From the NCBI GenBank assembly GCA_947458335.1, contig CANGYW010000002.1, positions 1 to 41,436 on the forward strand: DNA of 41,436 nucleotides, in the 5' to 3' direction. The position numbers and the translations under genes were made by a program. Position 1 is the stretch's first letter. Each line of letters starts with the position of its first letter. This DNA is from Chitinophagaceae bacterium (GTDB lineage Bacteria > Bacteroidota > Bacteroidia > Chitinophagales > Chitinophagaceae). Shown piece after piece: positions 1 through 7,420 of this stretch. Below the pieces are notes generated by a model, which was not told the DNA's origin, ran no database searches, and saw only the letters and a program-made list of their open reading frames with translations.

Positions 1-2846
1 AGTCCATCATTGAGCACACCACTAATTACGCGGGGCTGGTAGCGATCGGCTGTCAACTTGCTGCGACCGATACGAGTCAGGAACATATTGGTTCCGTTAA
101 AAATATCTCCACCCACTTTAAGATCCCAAAGCATGTTGAGACGGAAGTTGCCCCAACGGAAGGTGTTGTTCCATCCCAGGGTAAAGGCGGGATTACGATC
201 TCCGCGTACATTAAACAAGCCATCCAAAACGGGAAGTCCGTTAGCAGGATTGATCAAGATGCGTCCGGCAGCATTGCGTGCATAGCCAACGGCCGTAATG
301 GAAGTAGTGGGACCCCCTCTTACCAAACCACCGCGGGCGTTACCGTAGAGCCAGGTGTCAGAGATATAATACTCGGCTACGTTACGGGGCATATCGATAA
401 CAGCATTCCACATTCTGTTAAAGTTGAAGCGCATGTTCCAGTTAAGGCTCTTTCCGCCACCTTTGATCAGATCGTAGTCAACAGCCACTTCCACACCCTG
501 ATTTCGGGTAGAGGCCGCATTTTGTGTGTTCAACACAAATCCGGTACCGTAGCTAAGACGGAAGTTCTGAATGATCTGACCTTTATTAAGTGTGTTGTAA
601 TAGGTGATATCAAAGTTCAGACGGCTCTTAAAGAGTCTGAATTCGGTACCCAGCTCGTAGGTGCTTTGTCTTTCGGGGCGAAGGTCTTCGTTGTTGTTAA
701 AGAAGCCGTAAGAGAAACCACCGCCACTCGCAAAGTTGTTTACGAATACTGATTGGGTAGAATAGGGAGTATTCAAGCGAGCTGTTCCGGCCAAGGAGGT
801 TCTAAGTTTCCAATAGCTAATAAGACTGTTGCGCTTAAGCTCAGGGAAGATATCGCTGAGGATCACACTCAAGCTACCGCCGGGATAGTTGTAGCTTCTG
901 TTCTTTTTAGGAAGGGTAGAGGCTTCTTCGAAGCGGTGAGTATAACTTAAGAAAGCATAATTCTTAAAGCTAAGGGCAGCCTCTCCAAAATAAGCTTGCT
1001 GACGCAGCTGGTTTAAGTTGTATTGACCCGTTGCATTTCGTAGCAAACGAAGACGGGTGTTAGGGCGCGTTACACTGCTATCCATAAAATTCCCCATAAG
1101 AGCATTTAGATCTTTGTCGGTTACGACCGCTCCATTTTTGATCATGCTTCCGCTGGCGGTAACGTTGTCCACGATGTTGGTTCCGTATACGGCGAACATG
1201 CGAGTTTCGTAGTCTTGGTACATGGTACCCGCCATCACACGCAGGTTAAAGTGCTTGCCCAGTTGTTTGCGGGCCGTAGCAGTGATAGTATGGTTGTAGC
1301 CAACATACTGGCGCCAGTAGTTATCAAGTGTTCCACCGGTTCCGGCCGATAAGAAGAAAGATTGTGGGTGATAAAAGAGGTACCCGGTCATATCGTAGGT
1401 GTCATATCCAAAGCGGCCACTTACAGTTAGCCACTTAAAAGGATTTATGTTGATACCAAGGCTCATGGTCTTACGATCGGTCTCGTCGTAAGCACGATTC
1501 TTCTTAACGTTAAACAATGGATTATCATACTCTCCATTTGCGGTAGTGTTGGCAAAGAGGTCGAGTTTGTCTCCAGTAGTGGGATCTTCAAAATTTTTGA
1601 TGTCGATATCGCTAGGCCAAATCATAAGGCTTAACAAATAGCTACCAGCACTACGCAGTACTTTGTTGTTTTCTGTCTTAATGTAAGCGATAGAGGGTGT
1701 AATCTCGATCTTGTCTTTCCATAGTTTGGTAGTATTGGACAAACGCAGGTTATAGCGGCGAAAATCGTTGTTAGGTACAACACCTTGCTGATCGAAGAAG
1801 CTACCTGACAAGCGGAACATTGATTTTCCGACGCCAAAGTCCATACCCAGATTGTGGGTCTGTGCGGTACCGGTTTCGAAGAAGGCATCACGGTTGTTAA
1901 AGCGCTGTGTGTTGGGGGCATAGGCTGGGCCGAAATACTGGAAAGTATTTGCACCAACCCCATTAATACCCGTTGTGTAATCTTCCATAATCTGGGGCCA
2001 GCGGGTTACTTCTTGAATACGGAAACTGTTATCGTATTGAACGGCCAGTTTATTCGATTTGGCCTTACGTGTTGTAATAACAATTGCACCCGAGCTCGCT
2101 TGGCTTCCGTAGAGTGCTGTAGCCTCAGGGCCTTTAAGTACGGTAATGGTTTCGATATCACTAGGATTGATGTCGGCAATACGATTCTGATAGTCACTGT
2201 TTCTGTTAGCCCTATCCGATGCCAGACCAATGCCCTGTCCACCGCTAGATGTTTCGTTGACGGTTTGGTTATCGAGGATAACGCCATCTACAACATAAAG
2301 CGGCTGATTACTCAATGAAAGAGAGTTGAAGCCACGAAGCACTACAGACGAGGAGGCTCCGGCCACACCCGATGTCTGATCGAGCGTCAACCCAGCTACA
2401 CGACCTGCCAAGCTGTTTAAGAAGTTTTCGCGCTGCGTTTCTTGCACTTCCGATCCAGATACTTTTTGTACAGAGTAGCCCAGCTCTCTGGGATTTCTTT
2501 TGATGTCCATGGCTGTTACAACCACTTCTCCAAGTGTATTATCGGCTGTTTTAAGGGATATGCCCAAGGCCTCACCACTACCGACCTTAATATCGGTGGT
2601 TTCGTAGCCCACACTGGAGATCTGTAGGACCTCACCGCTGTTCACTTTAATGGAGAATTTACCGTTGGCATCGGTTTGCGTAATCCGACGTGTGCCTTTA
2701 ACACGGATCGTTACACCCGTTAAGGCAGATTTACTCTCATCGGCAACGACGGTACCGGTTACTGTTCTTTCCTGTGCGAACAAATCGACAGGAAGTACGA
2801 ACAGAAATAGGGTGCACGCCAACAAGACATGGAGAAGGGTTCTCAT
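1..2846 (-). CDS. SusC/RagA-family TonB-dependent outer-membrane receptor (3' end cut by window edge)
   Basis: This gene is missing from the ORF track because it has no stop inside the window. Translating back from the ATG at 2846 gives about 948 residues. A signal peptide ends near LFAQ. A CarboxypepD-like domain follows (about residues 25-110, VTGTV...ISSVGYET), then a SusC-type linker (GEVVVTA) and a plug domain with YVVDGVILDN and ALYGSQASSGAIVITTR. The rest is an aromatic-rich beta-barrel region of alternating strands. The family imports oligosaccharides or other large nutrients with TonB energy and a SusD lipoprotein lid. A susD gene would lie beyond coordinate 1 and is not visible. Length matches the family (about 1000 aa), so little is missing. 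The substrate cannot be inferred. A DeoR-type regulator ends 39 bp upstream on the same strand. Confidence 0.95.
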   Translation of the reverse strand, partial: MRTLLHVLLACTLFLFVLPVDLFAQERTVTGTVVADESKSALTGVTIRVKGTRRITQTDANGKFSIKVNSGEVLQISSVGYETTDIKVGSGEALGISLKTADNTLGEVVVTAMDIKRNPRELGYSVQKVSGSEVQETQRENFLNSLAGRVAGLTLDQTSGVAGASSSVVLRGFNSLSLSNQPLYVVDGVILDNQTVNETSSGGQGIGLASDRANRNSDYQNRIADINPSDIETITVLKGPEATALYGSQASSGAIVITTRKAKSNKLAVQYDNSFRIQEVTRWPQIMEDYTTGINGVGANTFQYFGPAYAPNTQRFNNRDAFFETGTAQTHNLGMDFGVGKSMFRLSGSFFDQQGVVPNNDFRRYNLRLSNTTKLWKDKIEITPSIAYIKTENNKVLRSAGSYLLSLMIWPSDIDIKNFEDPTTGDKLDLFANTTANGEYDNPLFNVKKNRAYDETDRKTMSLGININPFKWLTVSGRFGYDTYDMTGYLFYHPQSFFLSAGTGGTLDNYWRQYVGYNHTITATARKQLGKHFNLRVMAGTMYQDYETRMFAVYGTNIVDNVTASGSMIKNGAVVTDKDLNALMGNFMDSSVTRPNTRLRLLRNATGQYNLNQLRQQAYFGEAALSFKNYAFLSYTHRFEEASTLPKKNRSYNYPGGSLSVILSDIFPELKRNSLISYWKLRTSLAGTARLNTPYSTQSVFVNNFASGGGFSYGFFNNNEDLRPERQSTYELGTEFRLFKSRLNFDITYYNTLNKGQIIQNFRLSYGTGFVLNTQNAASTRNQGVEVAVDYDLIKGGGKSLNWNMRFNFNRMWNAVIDMPRNVAEYYISDTWLYGNARGGLVRGGPTTSITAVGYARNAAGRILINPANGLPVLDGLFNVRGDRNPAFTLGWNNTFRWGNFRLNMLWDLKVGGDIFNGTNMFLTRIGRSKLTADRYQPRVISGVLNDG

Positions 2847-2872
2847 AGCTGTTTGTTTAGTTATAGTTGGTA

Positions 2873-2880
2873 CAAATATA
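2873..2880 (-). promoter_or_regulatory. Bacteroidota -7 promoter element TATATTTG for the susC-like gene
   Basis: On the minus strand TATATTTG matches the TAnnTTTG consensus and ends 26 nt before the ATG at 2846. It sits just after the stop of the DeoR gene, so the receptor can be transcribed independently of it. I see no TTG at the usual 19-21 bp spacing. Confidence 0.6.
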
Positions 2881-2885
2881 AAAAA

Positions 2886-3635
2886 TTATAACACCTTAAT
2901 GCCCATGGCCACAAAAGACTGTAGCTGGGGCGATTCAGGGGGTAATTCGGTGATTAAGATATCAATTTTATCGGTATCACAAACTTTAATGGGCTGAATA
3001 GTATGCACTTTTTCTGCAATACTGAGACAGACCACCATTCGGGAGGCCTCGATCATGGCCTTTTTGAGCTGTACGACCTCCCAGTCGTTGTCTGTAACAC
3101 CCTGTTCTGCGTCTATGGCATTGGTACCCAGAAAGCAGATGTCGGGCTTGATCTGTTTGATCTTGGCAATAGCTTCTGAACCGACCGTAATCTTAGAATT
3201 TTTAGAGATTTTATCTCCGACCAAGATCACCTCTATATGGGGGTGATGCATGTACTCTACAATGGCGGGGATGCTTCCAGAAATAAAAGTAGCTCTTAAC
3301 TGCGCGGGCAGCATCCGGGCCATCTCTACGATGGTAGTACCTCCGCTGGTCAAAATGAACATACCGTTCTCTACCAGCGAGATAGCCTTTTGCGCAATGA
3401 TCTTTTTCTTTTGTTGTGAATAAACGGCGGCAGGGGGTAAGGCTACCTCGTGAAAGGAAGAAGATAGGGCGCCTCCATGTACTTTAATAACTTTTCCCTC
3501 GTCGGCCAGCTCTTGCAAATCTCTTCGGATCGTGTCTTCTGAGACGCTGATTTCCGAGCACAAAAGGGAAGACAAAACCTTGTTGTGAAGGTTAACCTTT
3601 TGCAGAATGTAAGCCTGCCTCTCTTTCTTAAGCAT
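2886..3635 (-). CDS. DeoR-family transcriptional regulator
   Basis: The product is 249 aa. An N-terminal DeoR helix-turn-helix covers about residues 1-55, with the recognition-helix signature SVSEDTIRRDLQEL followed by the KVHGGA turn. The C-terminal sensor domain is of the sugar-phosphate isomerase-like fold, with TSGGTTIVEMA (about 95-105), FLGTNAIDAEQGVT and LKKAMIEASR. Members usually repress sugar or nucleoside catabolic genes and are released by a phosphorylated sugar. The ATG at 3635 gives the standard N-terminus. The gene lies directly upstream of the SusC-like receptor in the same direction, so local control of that uptake system is likely but inferred. A near-consensus TATTTTTA lies upstream of the start. 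The effector is unknown. Confidence 0.9.
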   Translation of the reverse strand: MLKKERQAYILQKVNLHNKVLSSLLCSEISVSEDTIRRDLQELADEGKVIKVHGGALSSSFHEVALPPAAVYSQQKKKIIAQKAISLVENGMFILTSGGTTIVEMARMLPAQLRATFISGSIPAIVEYMHHPHIEVILVGDKISKNSKITVGSEAIAKIKQIKPDICFLGTNAIDAEQGVTDNDWEVVQLKKAMIEASRMVVCLSIAEKVHTIQPIKVCDTDKIDILITELPPESPQLQSFVAMGIKVL

Positions 3636-3726
3636 TCGTTAGTTTCTGGCTTAAAAATAGGCAGAATCCCGCAGTAAAGCGCAAAAAACCGAATAAAAAC
3701 GGGCAGACACCTTCAAAAAGGCTCTT

Positions 3727-5346
3727 TTATTCGATTAACTCAAGTTTTGATTTAGGTCGTCTGCTTTCGAGCCATCGAAAACTAGGCAATCTCATTTGTA
3801 AGGGATCCTTTTGACCGATGGGCCAGATAGTGCCAGATACCTCGTTACGCAACACGATTTTATCCAGCTCCTTGTTTAGTAGGTATATGTCGATGATGTC
3901 ACTTTTTGATTCGTTAATGCCGGTATAGGCGCTGTCCTCATCTTGTATGTAGTAGATGGTCTTGGCTTCACCAATCGCGCGAACCGAGTCTAATTCACCT
4001 CTCGAGAAATAGCCGTCCATTCTAATAGAGGCGATCTGGTTGTAGAGCCCAGGTTCTTGTTGTTGCACTAGCATGCTATTCTCGAAAACTTTTAATCGAT
4101 CTGGTTTTCTGTTCTTTGTAAAAAGTAAAACGGTATCACCTGTTATCTGGCTACCGTTCGACCAAATGACCGGGTCGGTGAAAAGCCGGTAGGTAGAATC
4201 TTTATAGGAGTAAAAAAGACTATCGCAGACCGCTTGTAACGAGTCTGAGAAGATACGGACGTGGTGAAATGCCTCCAGATAACGGTCGCTGCTATCCTTG
4301 CTTTTTGAAAGGCTGTCAGTCTTACTTTTTTTCGTCGAGTCGGAGCTAAGTTCGCTTTGCTTTCCGGAGTAGATCGTATCTGCAGTAACATAAATCGAGT
4401 CTTTCTCTTGCTCAATAATTAGCAGTGGTTTTTTTGTGGCCAGAAAACGTTCTTTCTTATTATCTCTAAAAACCTCTCCCGCTAATAAGGTAGTACCCTG
4501 CGCTGTGTCTACTATAAGCACATTGCCCGCCGCTTGTGAGGTGCCCGAACTATCATCAAAGGCCACGCGGTCGCCAATGATTGTAGTCGCACCATCTTTT
4601 ATAACTGGGCGCTTTCCAAAAGTCGCCTTACCGGTAGCGGCAGAATAAAACCCATCTGTGGTACGGATACTTCTGCCAGTACTATCTACAATAAGTGTTT
4701 GTGCAATAAATCTATTGGTTTGTGTTTGGGTGTTGTAGAGTAGCGAGTCTGTAGTAATCTCGTAGGCTGGGTCTTTGAGGTACACATCATTTTTAAAATA
4801 CACCTCTTTTAACGAGGCGTAGTAATAACCTTCTTTGCTGGTCAGCGTAGTTTTTTTATTCACGAGCTTGCCACCTTTTTTGTAGATGCCTATGTCGGTG
4901 TTAAGATCGTATTCCAAGTCGGGGGTATTAAGCTGTGCTTTACCATCGGTGAGTCGCACCCCACCATCTAAATACGCTAGTTTTTTGTCAATTAAATAGC
5001 GAAGGTGTCGCGAAAAAACATTTATGCTGTCGTTATCCTTTATCTGCACATTGCCCCAGGCCTCAAAAAGCTGTCCGCTGTTGTTGAGTACACAACTGTC
5101 GCAAAAAAATAAGGTTTTGCCTTGTTTTAATCGTACACCTCCTGCTAAAATTTGTATAGTGGTACTGTCGTCGGTTTTAAGAAGGGTGAGTCGATCAGCC
5201 CCTATAATTTGTACACGGCTGGTATCTTCGGCTGGTGTTACTGATGTGCTGAAGCCTGTTACCGGAACTTGGGCCTGCAGGAGTGCCGAAAATACAAGTA
5301 GCAGCAAAAGGCCGCCAAGGCGTAGCGATGCCCTAGTTTTTTTCAT
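3727..5346 (-). CDS. OstA-like (LptA/LptC-superfamily) LPS-transport-associated protein
   Basis: I prefer the ATG at 5346 (539 aa) over the ORF-track start at 5460. It gives a clean signal peptide (MKKTRASLRLGG then a hydrophobic run ending ALLQAQ) and a 14-nt overlap with the upstream MCE gene; the extra 38 residues are Arg/Pro-rich and unlike an export signal. The mature part carries repeated OstA-type beta-jellyroll motifs, such as ILAGGVRLKQGKTLFFCDS and AYLDGGVRLTDG, with many short D-S-T/Y-rich strands. It matches the OstA_2 type seen in Bacteroidota. A Ser/Lys/Asp-rich linker (SKSKDSSDR) lies near residue 350. LptA-like proteins form the periplasmic bridge that carries LPS to the outer membrane. 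This one is far longer than proteobacterial LptA (about 185 aa), and its exact role is not established. Confidence 0.85.
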   Translation of the reverse strand: MKKTRASLRLGGLLLLLVFSALLQAQVPVTGFSTSVTPAEDTSRVQIIGADRLTLLKTDDSTTIQILAGGVRLKQGKTLFFCDSCVLNNSGQLFEAWGNVQIKDNDSINVFSRHLRYLIDKKLAYLDGGVRLTDGKAQLNTPDLEYDLNTDIGIYKKGGKLVNKKTTLTSKEGYYYASLKEVYFKNDVYLKDPAYEITTDSLLYNTQTQTNRFIAQTLIVDSTGRSIRTTDGFYSAATGKATFGKRPVIKDGATTIIGDRVAFDDSSGTSQAAGNVLIVDTAQGTTLLAGEVFRDNKKERFLATKKPLLIIEQEKDSIYVTADTIYSGKQSELSSDSTKKSKTDSLSKSKDSSDRYLEAFHHVRIFSDSLQAVCDSLFYSYKDSTYRLFTDPVIWSNGSQITGDTVLLFTKNRKPDRLKVFENSMLVQQQEPGLYNQIASIRMDGYFSRGELDSVRAIGEAKTIYYIQDEDSAYTGINESKSDIIDIYLLNKELDKIVLRNEVSGTIWPIGQKDPLQMRLPSFRWLESRRPKSKLELIE

Positions 5347-6334
5347 GGATAGAATCGGGGGTCGTCGTCTTTTTCGAGGGGGCCGATAGGGGGGCAGATT
5401 TATCTTTTTTGCCAAACACCGATACTTGTACATACCGCTTGGGGTGGGCCCGAAGATCATCCATTAGTATCTCAGCACTCAGTATCGTTTGTTGCAGTTG
5501 ATCGTAAAGGCTTCGGTCTTGCAAAATAGCACCCAGTGTTCCTTCTCCGCTGTTGATGGCTTGTAGCGTAATCTTGAGGGCGCCGATAAGTTGCTCTAGC
5601 GAATCTACAGTAGCTTTAAGTGGCATTCCGGCTAATTGTTCGCTAAGTTTCTTTGTGTTTTGAAGAGTGCTTCTGATGTCTTGATTGCTTTCCCTAAGGG
5701 TGGCGGTAAAGTTTTCTGCGTTATAAAGAGTGCGGGCCAGTGATCCGTTTTCGCTATTTAGTAAAGTATTTAAACTGGCGCTGGCCGAGTTAAGGTTGGC
5801 CATGGTTTGTTTTAAATTATTTCGATTTTCAGTATCGAGTAATTGGTTAATGCCACTTAATGTCTTTTTAAGGGAGTCTAGTATATTCCTGACACTACTG
5901 ATGGTGGGATCGAGTTGTGCTTTCACATCCCCCAGAATACCAGTTTCGAGCCGTGTAGTAATAGTGTCTTCGTCTTGCAGCAGCTCGGCACTGTTGCCTC
6001 TTTCAATTACAATATAGGATGACCCTACCAAACTAGAAGAAATATAAGCTACCGAATTTTTGGGTATGTTGATGTCGCGCGTCAGTTGTATGGTAACCAC
6101 AATAGCACTAACATCTTTATCTTTCTCACGCTTCTCGTAGACAGTACCAATCGGCAGTCCATTTATTTTTACTTCGTTTGATTTTTCGAGGCTACCCAGG
6201 TCAGTAAATACAGCGTATATTTTTTTCGAGTGACTAAACACATCTCTTCCCTTCAAATAATTGAAGCCGATAAAAAGCAAAGCCAGCGCCAACACAGTAA
6301 GGGCACCTACTTTTGTTTCGTTGCTGATCTTCAT
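5333..6334 (-). CDS. MCE/MlaD-family lipid-transport protein
   Basis: The product is 333 aa. A short N-terminal membrane anchor (about residues 10-27, GALTVLALALLFIGF) precedes one MCE domain (about 35-115), with VKINGLPIGTV and the SSLVGSSYIVIERG segment typical of the fold. A long helical region rich in Leu, Ser and Asn follows, then a conserved-looking RYVQVSVFGKK and a Lys/Thr/Ser-rich tail. MCE proteins form hexameric rings or tubes that move phospholipids between inner and outer membranes. Partner MlaE permease and MlaF ATPase genes are not adjacent. The start ATG overlaps the amidase stop (ATGA), and the 3' end overlaps the OstA-like gene, which indicates translational coupling. Confidence 0.9.
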   Translation of the reverse strand: MKISNETKVGALTVLALALLFIGFNYLKGRDVFSHSKKIYAVFTDLGSLEKSNEVKINGLPIGTVYEKREKDKDVSAIVVTIQLTRDINIPKNSVAYISSSLVGSSYIVIERGNSAELLQDEDTITTRLETGILGDVKAQLDPTISSVRNILDSLKKTLSGINQLLDTENRNNLKQTMANLNSASASLNTLLNSENGSLARTLYNAENFTATLRESNQDIRSTLQNTKKLSEQLAGMPLKATVDSLEQLIGALKITLQAINSGEGTLGAILQDRSLYDQLQQTILSAEILMDDLRAHPKRYVQVSVFGKKDKSAPLSAPSKKTTTPDSIHEKN

Positions 6335-7335
6335 GGGTAGCGATTTTTTTCTGCGGCCTCCACTTGTTGCAAGAACGATAAGTTGCTTCCATAGCCCTGA
6401 GCAGGGGGTTCTTGTCCTGTACCATTTTGACGTTGCTCTAGCCAGGCGATATAGTTCTTAAGGGCTCTAACGATACAGGCCGATAATTCTTCTTGCCCTT
6501 CGGCACTGTTGAGATATTGCTCCTCGTCTGGGTTAGAAATAAAACCGGTTTCTACCAATACGCTCGGCATGGCGGTGGCTTGCAGTACCCATATTCCGAT
6601 TCCCCGTTGCCTAACATCTCGATCTACCCGACCGACTTTTACAAATTCATCTTGAATAAACCCGGCAAGTGTGGCGCTGCGTTTAAAATACTGTTTAGTC
6701 TTGAGCAGCGAAATAGCAATAAACTCTGGGGAATTTACATCTACATGGCCATAATTCTTTTCGAAGTTCTCTTCGCGCAGCATAGGAGCGTTCTCGATAA
6801 TGGCCAGCTCTTTGTCCTCGCTTCGGTGTGCTCCCCATATATAGGTTTCGGTTCCCTTTGCCTCGCTGGGTAGATTAGTGTACTTGTATTGTGGTACACG
6901 CTTCGTTCTTTTTTTTCGACTGGCTCCCTTGCCAGTGTAGTAGGTGACTGTCTTATAGCCGACTAACTCTGCTTTTCGACGACCACCGGCGGCATTTACG
7001 TGGATGCAGAGGTATAGGTCTCCTTTATTCTCGTTAGCAAATTTTGCACGATCGTGTAACGGTGGATAGGTGTCAGTTTCGCGTGTGTACAAAATGTTCA
7101 GGTCAGGAAATTCGTTTTTGATCATGGCACCTAGTTTCAACGATACGGCCAGACAGATTTCTTTCTCTGTAGAATATTGTCCTTTGGCGCCAGCATCTGA
7201 TCCTCCGTGTCCGGGATCGATTACCACAGTATTGATGACTTTCTTTTTTTTGTCGGAGGGGGTTTCTCGTACAAAAGAAGAGACGCTGATACAACCGGCG
7301 GCCAATATAAAGAGTAGTAGAAGTCTGTTGGTCAT
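6331..7335 (-). CDS. N-acetylmuramoyl-L-alanine amidase (Amidase_3)
   Basis: This zinc amidase cuts the bond between MurNAc and L-Ala in peptidoglycan. I use the ATG at 7335 (334 aa); the ORF-track start at 7353 is a TTG six codons upstream. The N-terminus is an export signal (MTNRLLLLFILAAGC), possibly a weak lipobox. Catalytic motifs are clear: VIDPGHGG with His43, STEKE with Glu57, CIHVNA with His112 and VLVETGFISN with Glu262. Between the second His and the final Glu lies a long insert that includes a basic stretch (GKGASRKKRTKR); such inserts often regulate active-site access. It is the first gene of a tightly overlapping run with the MCE and OstA-like genes and is divergent from the LptD-like gene. 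The target is probably septal or general peptidoglycan remodelling in the periplasm. Confidence 0.92.
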   Translation of the reverse strand: MTNRLLLLFILAAGCISVSSFVRETPSDKKKKVINTVVIDPGHGGSDAGAKGQYSTEKEICLAVSLKLGAMIKNEFPDLNILYTRETDTYPPLHDRAKFANENKGDLYLCIHVNAAGGRRKAELVGYKTVTYYTGKGASRKKRTKRVPQYKYTNLPSEAKGTETYIWGAHRSEDKELAIIENAPMLREENFEKNYGHVDVNSPEFIAISLLKTKQYFKRSATLAGFIQDEFVKVGRVDRDVRQRGIGIWVLQATAMPSVLVETGFISNPDEEQYLNSAEGQEELSACIVRALKNYIAWLEQRQNGTGQEPPAQGYGSNLSFLQQVEAAEKNRYP

Positions 7336-7403
7336 AGGGTTAGAAAAAGACAATATTCACAAATTGTTGGGTTCAGTCAGCCACTTACGAGGGCATAAAG
7401 ATT

Positions 7404-7411
7404 TACATTTG
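7404..7411 (+). promoter_or_regulatory. -7 promoter element TACATTTG for the lptD-like gene
   Basis: TACATTTG matches TAnnTTTG and ends 9 nt before the ATG at 7421. Transcription would then begin only a few bases before the start codon, giving a nearly leaderless mRNA. No TTG sits at the expected spacing, so the call rests on the -7 box and its position. Confidence 0.5.
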
Positions 7412-7420
7412 CCTCGCTGC

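Noticed and set aside
1854-2318. 154-aa plus-strand ORF
   Set aside because: It lies antisense inside the SusC-like gene, whose motifs (plug domain, YVVDGV) are clear on the minus strand.
5347-5460. N-terminal extension of the OstA-like ORF
   Set aside because: It lies within the MCE gene in another frame, is Arg/Pro-rich and would bury the signal peptide.
6493-6873. 126-aa plus-strand ORF
   Set aside because: It is a shadow of the amidase gene, whose catalytic motifs are on the minus strand.
7070-7420. N-terminal extension of the lptD-like ORF
   Set aside because: It is antisense to the amidase and lacks a signal peptide; the ATG at 7421 has both a signal peptide and a promoter box.
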